Source: Reticulascus tulasneorum
Taxonomy: Eukaryota; Ascomycota; Sordariomycetes; Glomerellales; Reticulascaceae
Length of the DNA stretch: 64,000 nucleotides
Assembly: GCA_001557505.1 (NCBI GenBank)
Contig: LSAX01000002.1
Span: forward strand, 1,860,001-1,924,000
Direction of reading: 5' to 3'
Both the position numbers and the translations under genes were made by a program. The notes beneath the pieces were generated by a model that searched no databases, was not told the DNA's origin, and saw only the letters and a program-made list of their open reading frames with translations. Below are positions 10,979 to 21,612 of this stretch, in pieces; the first letter of the stretch is position 1, and the number at the start of each line of letters is the position of its first letter.

Positions 10979-13224
10979 ATGGCTACTGTTCTCGCAAAAT
11001 TGGAAAAGCGGGCCGCGACGGAGTCGACTACGTCTCTTGGTAGCGTGCCCCCTTTGGGAGCCCCCATTGATGAGAAGCGCTTCTGGTTCCAGCGTGGAAA
11101 GTCTTACGATAAGGACGCCATTGCGACTCAGGTATGCGGCCGGCAAACCTCATGATGTTGAGAGTGTTGTCAACTAACCTGCTGTTTAGGTCAGTGTCTT
11201 TGATGACCCAGACACTGCCGAAAAATATCAACCAAGAGCTGATTGGTATGCTCTCCTTGGTTTGGCTAAGACAGTAGCAGAAAGCAACTAACTCTACCTA
11301 GGGAGAATCTACATCGCTTTGACCCATTGATCCGATGGACATGGGGCGAAGAACATGCCCTTGTACGAAGAATCGACCTGCGCATTATGGTATGGGCATG
11401 TATCATGTTCATGGCGCTCGAGTTGGATCGAGCCAACATCAGCCAAGCGTTGACGGACAACTTCTTGAAAGACTTGCACATGACCACTAACGGTATGTTT
11501 CCTTATTTTGGACCACCGTACTTGATCGCGTAAGCTCACTACGTTAGATTTCAACTTGGGAAATACTGTCTTCAAGCTGAGCTTCCTCTGTGCAGAGCTT
11601 CCATCCCAGCTCGTGTCCAAGTGGGTCGGCCCCGATCGATGGATTCCTGCTCAGATGGTATTGTGGAGCATTGTTGCCAGCGCACAGTTCTGGCTATCTG
11701 GAAGAGCCTCGTTCCTAGCATGCCGCTCTTTGCTGGGAATGCTCCAGGGAGGATTTATCCCAGATGTAGGTGCCAAAAGACCCAGTTCAACTGTTTGTCT
11801 CCATAATATCATTCCACATGTGCTGACAACACGGCCAGGTCATTCTCTACCTGTCGTACTTTTATAAGCACCACGAGCTTTCGCTGCGCCTTGGCTTCTT
11901 CTGGACTGCCATGAGTATCGCAGATATCCTTGCTGCCATCCTTGCTTATGGCCTTCTGCATATGAGAGGAATTGAGGGCAAGTCTGGGTGGAGATGGTTG
12001 TTCCTCCTAGAGGTATGGTTTTAGATCTGGCACTCTTTGCCGCCACAGTGACTAACAAAGGGCATAGGGACTCTTGACTCTCCTCATTGGTATAGTTGCA
12101 TTCTTTCTCATGCCTGCGGGGCCATGCCAGACTGCAAGTTGGTTCCGTGGCAAAAAGGGTTGGTTTAATGAACGGTGAGTCTCCACCCTGGGTCAATCAT
12201 ATTGCACCATCCCACTGACGCAAATGACAGTGAGGAGAAAATCATCGTCAACCGAGTCCTCAGAGAAGACCCTAGCAAGAGTTCTATGCATAACCGCCAA
12301 CCAATTACTCCACGACTTCTTTGGAACAGTCTCAAGGACTTCGATCTTTGGTAAGACAATAGAAAAGGTTTGTGCAGATATCAGATGCTAATGTCTTTTC
12401 AAAGGCCACTGTATGCGTTGGGGCTCACCTTCCAGATTCCCATGACTCCTCCAACACAATACCTCACTTTGACTCTCAGAGGCCTTGGTTTCGACACGTT
12501 CCAGTCCAATCTTCTCGCCATACCTTACACAGTTGGGCACAGTCAGTACCTCATCCAATAAGTTCCATGATCCCTACCTAACATCCGTAGTGTTCACCAT
12601 GCTTGGAATTACCTACCTAGGGGAGATCATAGGAGAACTTACATTTGTATCCTTGTCTAGTCAGATTTGGGTGTTGCCGTTCTTGATCTACCTCAATGTG
12701 GCCGATGTGGGCAATGTCAACAGATGGGTCTTCTATACTGTTATTACGCTGCTTCTTATGTATCCCAGTCGTAAGTTGAAGTTTCCCAAGCTTGAGATGT
12801 CTGTTCGCTAACTCATCTTGAAGCTCATCCAATCCAAGTCGGCTGGAACTCGCGAAACTCCAACACCGTTCGTTCACGAACGGTATCCGCAGCTTGCTAC
12901 AACATGTTCGTTCAAGCTAGTGGTATCATTTCTTCGAACATTTATCGCGCAGGTATGTCTTACGCCAACTGTTGCTCTTGAATTGTCATATTTTAACACT
13001 TTCCCCAAGATGATGCACCGTTATACAAGCGAGGTAATCGACAACTGCTTTCGATATGCTGCATGAATGTTGTTCTCTACTTGCTTGTCAAGGTATACTA
13101 CGTGTCCCGAAACAAGAAGAGGGACAAGACTTGGAATGCCATGTCGGATGAGGAGAGAATTAATTATCTTTCTACGACCAAAGATGAGGGTAACAAGAGA
13201 CTGGATTTCCGATTTGATCATTGA
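10979..13224 (+). CDS. MFS transporter, Dal5/Soa1 anion:cation symporter type
   Basis: About ten exons; the start is the ATG at 10979 and the stop TGA at 13222-13224. The spliced frame stays open. Early motifs are [26 protein letters not shown] and a family-typical [19 protein letters not shown]; later come the loop-like [37 protein letters not shown] and [10 protein letters not shown]. These are hallmarks of the fungal allantoate-permease (ACS) branch with 12 membrane helices. The branch carries small organic anions such as allantoate, nicotinate, pantothenate and, in yeast Soa1, sulfonates and inorganic sulfur oxyanions. Its divergence from the TauD/Jlp1-type gene favours a sulfonate substrate; this is inference from context. 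Confidence 0.88.
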
Positions 13225-14183
13225 TCCGGATTAGACACTAGAAGTTGAATGGCGGCTGTGTCCCACCGGAGAAGATCATGGCTTTGCTCTGCTGGACGGC
13301 TATGTCAGACATCCCGTCCAAGCTTGCGCCGGCCATGGATCGTGGTGGGTAGCTGTGCCTGGGGGCGCTGAGGGGAGGTGGGAGGTTATTAAGAATTCTC
13401 GATACTCGACCTGAGCTTCAAATTTTTCAAGATGGCCACAGTACATATATTCTAGAGACTTACAGATCTTTGTCACTCATTATGGTATTCAAGATGCACA
13501 CCATCTTCGCCGCTGTTGCAAGCCCGATGGGTGGAAGCCGAGAGTTCCTTGCTGCAAACACAGGAGCGAAAGTGTTCCACTAGTGCCTGACCTTAGCTTC
13601 CAGACGCTAAGCCGGGATTCTATGAACATTAGATGATAGAGGTGGACACGTATTCTGGAGCAACTAGGCATGATATGCCTAGCCAGCCCTATTTCTAGGT
13701 CGGCAACTAAACTAGGCGTTACCTTGGTTCGGTAATCAATACGGCAACTCTGCGTTTACTTGAGTTTATTGGAGAAAATATAGCTAGATCTGCGATTCTC
13801 TTTTAACTTTGGTGCGACAAGGAACTCGATTTGAGGACTACTTCCGCAGCCTTCGCAGAAACGGCAAGGCGTCATCTCATTACCGATTTTACCACTTCAT
13901 ATTATTTAATACATTTGAAAAGTCCATCCGCAGAGCAACCCGCGCCGGTCACGAAGCAGAGCCCAACCCCGCACAATCGTAAGATGGCTAGGCTCAGCCG
14001 CAGGCAAACCCACGTGAGGACACGGAGACAGCACATTTTTGGTGTTCTCGAGAAGGCTGGACCAATCCGAATAAAACTGCGGGCATGCCTAGTCCACTAG
14101 ATGTTTCTACAATCCAGTAGCTAGATAGGAGTAAAGCTTAAGACCGAGCTTGTATCTCTCCCCGTTGATGGGCTTAAATAATT
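13225..14183. other. Intergenic spacer
   Basis: No gene recognised. An open stretch at 13831-14100 on the plus strand is short and not protein-like. The last 150 bp are the likely promoter of the next gene. Confidence 0.45.
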
Positions 14184-15568
14184 ATGAATTGCTTCAGGGT
14201 GGAGGCGGACATCGCACTGGATGGGGTCAAGTTCTCACCTGCTCCGGCGCAGAAATACCACGCACTCAGCTTGCTCATTAACTCGGCGGAGGACGACACT
14301 GAAGTAGACGTCCCCGCTGACGATGACGTCTCCGAGTCTCAGCTTAGGGAGTTCTGCACATCAGAGCTGCCTCCAGGAGCCATCGGGTCCTTTAAGCTCG
14401 TGCAATTTGTCCATGAGTCCGACTTCTCTGCGCCACGCACGCTTCTGGAAGAAATATTCGCCGAATTCCAGCTGAGCGATGCCGCACTCGTCTTACTCTT
14501 CGGTGGGAGCACTGGGCTTTACCACCTCGGCGAGCAGGCCAGACCGAAAGACGGTAGTGTCAAATCCCAGAGCTTCTTCCTGGGCTGGAAGGATTACAAG
14601 ATCGTCTGGTCGTACCAGACTGCGTCCTGCTCGACTAGGGCGGTCATGATTGTCTACGATAAAGACCAGAGCGAAGACTTGATATGCTATCTTGCAGATG
14701 GATACAGCATGGTTGCGAACCCTTACTTCCTTGCTACCATTTCTGCGATGCACCGAACATCGTTGTGCCAGCTCACAACCCACCACTGGCTTCGTCGCAC
14801 CAATGAGGTAGGCATGTCCAAGAACATCAACATCTGGAGTGATATCTTGGCCTTGGATGTTTCCAAGCCCGAAGACCTGCAGAGGCTGTCAATAAGAGCC
14901 CACATACTTCGACCCTTGCTTGAGGGACTCGCCGACCTGGTGAGGTACACGGACATGTTGAAGGAGTTGGAAGAAGAGACCAAGACGGAACATTTTCGGG
15001 AGACTTTGAATCTTTTGGAGATCCCGATCGCCAGGCGGCATCTTCTGACGTCAAGCGGATCATGGAGTTTCTGGGCAAACGCATCGCCTCCCAGTCTCTT
15101 GAGCTCGAGTACTGGAGGGCGAGAACAAAAGAGCAGCTGGAAATGGTAGGTTTATCTGTCCCCTCTCGCACAGGGCGGACACACACTGACCGCAACCGCC
15201 CAACGCTGCAGGTCCAGATAATGGGGACGAGGGCTCAAGTTCTGGCCGGAATCAAAGTTGCTGAAGCGACCAAAGACGACGGCACATCGATGAAGGTCGT
15301 CGCTATCATGACCATGGCCTTCCTTCCGGCCACCTTCTTCGCCGCGCTATTTGCCATCCCAATGCTGGACTGGAAGGCCGAGAAGGTCATGCAGGACAAG
15401 TTCTGGGTCTACTGGGCTTGCACCATACCTAGCAACCTCGCGGCATTTACGATTTGGCGAATTATCACAGCAAATAGAGCGGAAATAGTGGTCATGGCTG
15501 AACAGGAGGTGACGCAAGAGTGGACCCCCCCCCCCCCCCCCCACCCTTGCGAATATTGTCCTCGTTAA
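14184..15568 (+). CDS. CorA-like two-helix membrane protein, probable frameshift
   Basis: The first block, from 14184, encodes a soluble domain (about 270 residues). The second block, in another frame, contains KRIMEFLGKRIASQ and, after an intron (about 15147-15211), the CorA-like segment GTSMKVVAIMTMAFLPATFF with a second helix (KFWVYWACTIPSNLAAFTIW). This is the fungal CorA-like fold in which a GMN motif is not seen. The two blocks differ in phase. Either one base is missing in the T run at about 14993-14996 (one more T would give a smooth frame), or an intron from GTGAGG at about 14939 to the CAG at about 15034 joins them in frame. The C-terminal codons run into an 18-base C tract, so the true C-terminus is uncertain. 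It could be a pseudogene. Ion transport is not demonstrated for this subgroup. Confidence 0.6.
15525..15542. repeat. Poly-C homopolymer, 18 bases
   Basis: An uninterrupted run of 18 C, read as a Pro stretch at the end of the CorA-like gene, just after the membrane helices. Length changes here would shift the C-terminal frame. It may also be a sequencing or assembly length error. Confidence 0.9.
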
Positions 15569-16541
15569 GGGGAGACAGGAAGCCTCGCGGTGGTGTCATA
15601 CCACGTCTCAGCCGGGCTAGGACCATGCCCGCCAGCCAGGGATGGCACCAAACTCTCAGTAGGTCTCACCCTGCTGGGCGATCTTGTCTACTTGGGCTTA
15701 TTGCTGTACTAGGACGTTCCCGAACCTTCAGGCCATGAGGCCCTGGAAGTTGCTCCCAGGATATGGGTCGGGCCTCGGGCTTCTTGGTGAGGACGTCGGT
15801 CAGGTCGGGTGCTTTCCCCAGGCGTCTGCTGGTTGTCCACCATCCCGGAGGCTGGGTCAGGTATTTCAGGGGTCGGTCGGGACTAAGCTCTGGACTTTCT
15901 GGGCTTGGTTGTCTGGTCAGACGGTTAATAAGGAACTAAAGGGTACAACTCTTCGGATTAAAGTAAAATAAAAATATATATTCATCTTTATTCATGTAAA
16001 TCCTGAGGCGTATTATTTTGTTGTTTCTGCGTCCGCAAAACACACCATGACCCAACACAACAGTTTCAACACGATGGATACCAAGGACCCCGTATCCTGT
16101 TCAAATAGCAGGTTTTCTTTTGTTCACAATAAATCCAGATGCCGCAAGCGTACCACGGTTTCTCATAACCTTCCCCCAACAGCAAGTTCTCCGTGAAGCT
16201 TCTAGATGTTATCAGGTACCATGGTCGACATCAACTATACAGCTGCAACGGTAGGTTGACATACCACGTACCAGGGGTACTGAACAGTCATCTCTGTCTG
16301 ATACAGAAGCACTAGTTGGGGCAGACAACCATACCGGTTGGGGTTTTGAGTAGTCGCAGTTACGACTTGCAATAGATTGGAGTTACTAAACCAAATAATT
16401 TGAACACGTCCATTTGCACACAATGTCCCCTCGAGTCGACCTCGTCTAAGTCGCCTCAAAGAGGGATATTCATCTTTATAAAGAAAGCTAAATATTTCAA
16501 AATTCTACTATACGCGCTCGATCCTTGAACCATGATATAGC
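15569..16541. other. Intergenic; GC-rich block then AT-rich block
   Basis: Positions 15600-15930 are G-rich on the plus strand with repeated GGTC/GGGTC words, and 15950-16160 is AT-rich. A degraded element is possible, but no reverse transcriptase, transposase, terminal repeat or other domain was recognised in any frame. The right end is the 3' flank of the minus-strand fusion gene. Confidence 0.4.
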
Positions 16542-19398
16542 TCAAATACCCGAACCAGACTCCCCTGAGGGTTCCGGGCTTTCGATGACCTCTCTTGATT
16601 TGCGCGAGGTCTTCATTGCAGTGTTTGTCACTTTGGCGCCTGTAACACTGCGTGAGGATAATAAGCCTGTGGTGGGTGCTGCGTGGAGATCGCGGCTAAC
16701 GCAGTCGAGTAGGCTCTGGACAGCAGATTCCAAGACGTATTGTTGGAGTTCTTGGAACTCCCTCTTATCTTCCGCCTTGAGCCTCAGTCTCTCCTCATTA
16801 GATAGGTTCGCGCGGCGAGCCTGGTTGATCTTGTCGATTGCATGAAGCAGGACGGATTCGGAGCATCTCCTTCTCGGCAGACAGTCATCCGCCTTCCGAG
16901 CATATCGACGACTTACATCTGCTACACCGTCTGTAGAAAATGCAATGCAGTAGCTGAATTTCTTCCCCAGTTCTAACGCACCTTAGTATATTCTCACCAG
17001 ATGTCGGTTGCGGGTTTTACTCACCTTCCGTATAGAAGCACGGGCTATCCCACGTCCTCTCCAAGGGGTCTACTGCAATCCATCTCCGGCAATTCTCAGA
17101 GTAGACCTCAACCCATACATATTCTTCTGCGGCCCAAACCCATCGCACTCTTGAGCCCATCGCGCGACACAACATGCCGAAGCAGTTGGTCCATTCCCCT
17201 ATCCGTCCTCTCCGGGTCTGGAGTAGCTTCCAAACATCTGAATATCTGGGGAACCGCTCAAATGCGCCACACTCGATAAGCGAGCAGCGATAGAGCTCTG
17301 TTCGTAATGCACCGCAGGCACTTTCATAGGGAGTTGGCTTCGTCATCCCCATATCTATTGTATCAGAATGGCAAACTAAGCATGGCGGCTTTCCCACCCA
17401 GGTGAAAAATTCGTTCTTGAACCATCGCGACAAAGCTCTCATAACACAGTCTTGGTAATCCCACTGGGGCGAGCGGTTATCGCCCATGGAAAGAGCAAAG
17501 GCTCTGTATAGTTCCGCCTCCTCTGTTGCAGTTTGGTATATTCGATCGAGGGGGACAAGTTGAAGGGCCTCATCCAGAAGTCCTGGGTTTTCCCATGTAG
17601 TTGGTACGCCTGAGAACTTGTCGAGTAGATTGTAAAACCTCACCGCAGTTCTGTCTTGAGGACGTGGTGGCGTAGGGATAAGGAGGGTTTGCATGTTTAG
17701 GTCAATGGATGAATAAGCAGGTGGCTCCTGGTCCGCTGTAGCTCTGTTCTTTCCTTTCGAAAGTAATGAATGGTCTTCCTCTTTGTGGTATCTTGCGGTC
17801 CTTGAACGTATCGCGATCTTGTGGTTCGCCCTAAGAAGCATACGGTGCTTCATCGTCAAAGCTCGACTCCATTCAATCATTTCGGCGTTCAGGTCACTTT
17901 CCAGTAGGTCAGAAGACTGTGTTTGATCCATCTTCAAATTCGGGCTGTCCAAGTCTGGGGTTACCGGGAAGGATGGCTCGTGTCCAATACGAGCTATGAT
18001 GTCGTCGAATATCCGGGAAAATGGCATAACAACTGCAGCTCCAGAGCCCGGAGATCCTGCAACTATGTGGCCGTATAGATCCCCGGTAGCGATGTCAGTG
18101 ACCCAGGCCCCGCAATCCCCAACCTCGAGCTCTGCGTTGATACGGACGCTGAGTGCCTCGATGAAAAGGTTCTCTCGTGGACCTCGGACGTAGATTGGCG
18201 TACCAGATATTGTTCCGGTGAACGACCCCCTCGAGGTGGTGCAAGCAACTGAAGCATCTTGATATTTTACAGTAGTTAAACTGTGAACTTCAAACGGCTT
18301 GACCGAATCCTCCAAAGCAATCTGGTTCGCAGTCTTGTGAAGAGAATTAACCACTTCGATCAAGGCATAATCAAATCCAGGGTTGCCTTCTTCCAGAGAC
18401 GTCAGAAACGGTTCGCCTAAATTGTAGAGCGCTTGGTTTTTTGAAAAGTTTATATGGTTTCTCTGTCGCTGTGCGTCCCCGTCCAGCATTCCGGCATCCC
18501 TTTGGCCATGATTGGCGTATCCTTGAACCACGGTCGCAACCGAACAATGTAGTGAGTCCTCCCGAGATGAAAATTCCGATGCCCTGCTGCTCATAGAATC
18601 CAGTCTACATACCGGTGGTGTGACACTCCCATGGCTTGTCGCCTCGGTCTCCTTGTCCGGGTATTCTTGGTCATCGCTGTCGTATTCTGTGTCACTGCCG
18701 TCTATCTCAACTTCATCGTCCTCATGCCGAATCGACACGTCTCCCGTCAATGATTGTTCAAGAAGAACATGCGCAGCTGTCGTGTAGTAAAATTTATCGC
18801 GAATACTGATGACACCCCCAATAGTAGCAGTCTTGCACGACCCGGTTGAACTGCGAAGCAATAATCGCATACCACATGGGTTGGCCGTTGTGTCCATGTA
18901 CATCTCCATTTTCATACCGCCTCCTGTCTCGCCCAAATCGTGCGACGATGCTAGGGTAACCAGCTGGTCAAAGTCCGGGGCCCTCGCCATATGCCCAGTT
19001 TTCATGCCCGGATACGCGTCTAGTATCCCACTACCCCTGATCAGAGTTCGTACTTCCTTTCGGTGAGAAGTAGCCTCACCGCAGAACATTATCGTCGGTG
19101 TCGAAGACTTTGCGGCGCGGCCGATCATGTAGATCGACCATGTTATCCATCCAGAAATGGGTTCAACGGACCGCTCTAAGTACGACTTAATCTCCGGAGC
19201 GATAATCTTGAAGGCATCCCTGGCAGGGCCTTTCGCTTCCCAGCAACTGTCATACCCAACCTTTCCGATGTATCGTCCAATGGAATGCTCCGGGTCTGCC
19301 CATTTTCGTCGTTCCCTTGGAGCCCTTCCCTGGAAGAGAGACGGTACACCGATCTCTCGAGACACCAAGCGAGAGGTGAGGGTTGTCGTCATTGCCAA
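16542..19398 (-). CDS. Trypsin-fold domain fused to inactivated peptide:N-glycanase (PNG1-like)
   Basis: Two exons (17025-19398 and 16542-16981, intron 43 nt), 937 residues. Residues 30-150 match an N-terminal region of uncharacterised fungal proteins ([36 protein letters not shown]). Residues 185-475 look like a chymotrypsin-fold domain: His210 in TTAAHVLL, Asp343 in GFDYALIEV, and GDCGAW with Cys429 at the usual Ser position, then [13 protein letters not shown]. An acidic insert (225-255) separates His and Asp. Residues 580-800 match PNG1: [18 protein letters not shown], zinc-type Cys 673/676/705/710, [20 protein letters not shown]. Of the PNGase triad, Ile733 replaces Cys and Tyr760 replaces His (spacing 27 and 17 to Asp777, as in active enzymes). 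Loss of these residues is known in Neurospora PNG1. Continuous frame supports a real fusion. Confidence 0.85.
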
Positions 19399-19818
19399 TC
19401 ATCCCCAATACATGTTATGAGATGTGACTTCTTGAAACAGGTTTAGCTTGTGATAGATGATGGAATCTGAGTTGGAACTGAGAATCGAAAATGAGAAATC
19501 GTGGTCTGCAATGCCGAACTCGTGTGGTAAGAGGGGTTTCGAGGTCTACGTCAATGTGGTGGCTGAGTATGCAGAACGGCATTAGGCTAGGATGGCCATC
19601 CTACTGCGCGGTACTTTGCTCTGGTCGGTTGCAGCACGTACGTACTTGAGAGACAGCACTTTCTACTGCAGAATACTTCTTTCGATATCTGTCCCCATTA
19701 TTTCCATCGGCCATTGGGCGAAGTAATGCTTAAGCTCACTCTGTCAAATTGCCCGCACTTCCACGTCTGCCGCTAAACATCACCGCCTAAGCCCGAAACC
19801 AGAGACCACCTGGTAGAT
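19399..19818. promoter_or_regulatory. 420-bp divergent promoter region
   Basis: A compact spacer between the minus-strand fusion gene and the plus-strand membrane protein. Co-expression of the pair is plausible from the spacing. No specific site was identified by eye. Confidence 0.4.
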
Positions 19819-21008
19819 ATGGGCATCGAAAATTTATCACATGATCTAGGTTTGTGTTCAAGCCTCTTGAGCACCCCCTATTCGTCAGTGACTCGGGATG
19901 CTGTCTCTCGCAGTTTCTGGGGGGCGACCTCGGAAACGCAGAGTCTGAACAGAACCGCAATCAGCCTCGAGTCATTCTGGGCGTACTACGGCAGGGAATG
20001 CAGCAATGCATTGCAGGACGGTGGTCGACATGTGATGGCTCGATCTCATTCGGACATCATCGACATCGCGTTGAGGCTCAAGCAGGGCATGCTGCGAGAC
20101 ACTCTTACGGAGTACCTGCGGACAAAGTTGACGACTGCCCATTCCAACGAGGACGAGATTGTAGCCGATACAGTCAACCTCGCAGCGAGTTTGCTATTGA
20201 TGACTGGGTTCGGTAATTCCTCGTACGGCTTCTCTGGAAGAACACAGCTCAACTGGAACCAGAAATCTCTCAAGGATTTCGTGCACGAATACTTTGGTGA
20301 GGAACCATCACTGTCTTCCGAAAATGTGAAGCTGGAGAGGGTATTTACTGCACGAAATCTGAACAGGATAGGAGGATTGGAGATAGCGTGGACAGACAAT
20401 CTCGTGGACCACCTCAGATTGACTGATGACGACAAACGGGTACAAATATTCCACCACGCTTCATTCCTTGAGCGTCAACGACAGAGGTACGTTGCTTACC
20501 CGAACTGCAAGGCAGATTTGCTGATGGAGAGAGTGACGAATGTTTGTTTCCTCGCGGCCTGATGGATGAGACGCTCCGAACCCTTGCCCTTCTCTTTCCG
20601 TCCACGGACCTAGATACTAAGACGTGGTTCGCTGCCCTACCTTTAGCTCTAGATCTTGATCCCCGTATCCTCCAGTGTGGCCGACTGAAGACCGATCACC
20701 GGCGAATCGACAAATTTCGCTTCTGGAATGATCGCCTGATTACTCTCAAGCAGGCGTTCGATGAGGCCCAGCCAAAAACCTTGTCACAGTGGTGGCACGA
20801 CCGACGGAATGGCGTCCAGTGGTGAGCATTATCGTTCGATCCATATGATGAAGGGCGAGTGATCGATAACTTTGGCTGCATGATTAGGTACACATTTTGG
20901 GTAGCCGTAATGGTTTTGGGGTTGACAATTCTGTTTGGGCTAATCCAGAGCATCGAAGGGGCTCTTCAAGTTTACGCGTCATTCCAGGGCTTGGGGTCGC
21001 AGAACTAA
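19819..21008 (+). CDS. Fungal-specific C-tail-anchored protein of unknown function
   Basis: Three exons: 19819-20486, 20534-20821 and 20888-21008, about 358 residues. The joins give continuous frame across HASFLERQRQ/SDECLFPRGLMDETLRTL and SQWWHDRRNGVQW/YTFWVAVMVLGLTILFG. The last 40 residues hold one strong membrane helix, ending IEGALQVYASFQGLGSQN. The bulk is soluble and predicted to face the cytosol. The pattern (WTDNLVDHLRLTDDDKRVQIFHHASFLE, then FWHDRL-like and QWWHDRR, then the tail helix) recurs in many hypothetical filamentous-fungal proteins; I know of no assigned function. It shares a short divergent promoter with the protease/PNGase fusion gene. Confidence 0.8.
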
Positions 21009-21612
21009 AGGCGGAGTGTATAAGCATTTGATTAAGTAGATAATGCAACTATCCGTGACGTACAAACGTACAGACGTTAACGGTTTGAAAATAGGGTAGT
21101 TAGAGGTCGGTCGAGGTGCGGTCGGAACCCACTTTGAGAGATGAACTTTGAGAGGCGATGGGAGCTAATCAGGTTAAGGTTAAGCTACTACCTAGTTAGG
21201 TTACCTCTCCTTGGCCTAGGTACGGTCCGAGGCATCAGGGCAGCACTGTGCCGACAAGGTTTGCTTGTGTCTCTCGTCCAATGCCATGCGTTTTCGAGGC
21301 GAATTTCGGCGGGGAGACGACTCTCAGGTTTTGTCTCGTGCAGGTGGCATGCTGGCGCAGGCCAATCCGCGATGCTTGCACCACTGCGACCTGCGACCTT
21401 ATTCTCCTTCTGATCCAGCAGGTTGGATTTGCCGATCGATCTCATTTCTGAATGCCTGCGAGCAAGGGTGACAGTGCGTGTGGCAGTCTGCTCCACTAGA
21501 CTAGACTAGAACGCCACAAGCGTCCAATTGAACATAATATGAACCCCGCTCGTCACATCTTTGCAAGCTGGGGACAATCCAGGAGCTTCACGCAGTTCAT
21601 TTTGGCAATCGT
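21009..21612. other. Intergenic spacer upstream of methyltransferase
   Basis: No gene recognised. It contains short TAGG/CTAG-rich words at about 21100-21230. The last 100 bp are the probable promoter of the downstream gene. Confidence 0.4.

Noticed and set aside
15600..15970. Retrotransposon relic suggested by G-rich repeated words
   Set aside because: No pol, gag or terminal repeat could be recognised in any frame.
21100..21240. Clustered TAGG/CTAG words as a regulatory array
   Set aside because: Spacing is irregular and the words are short; no known site matches well enough.
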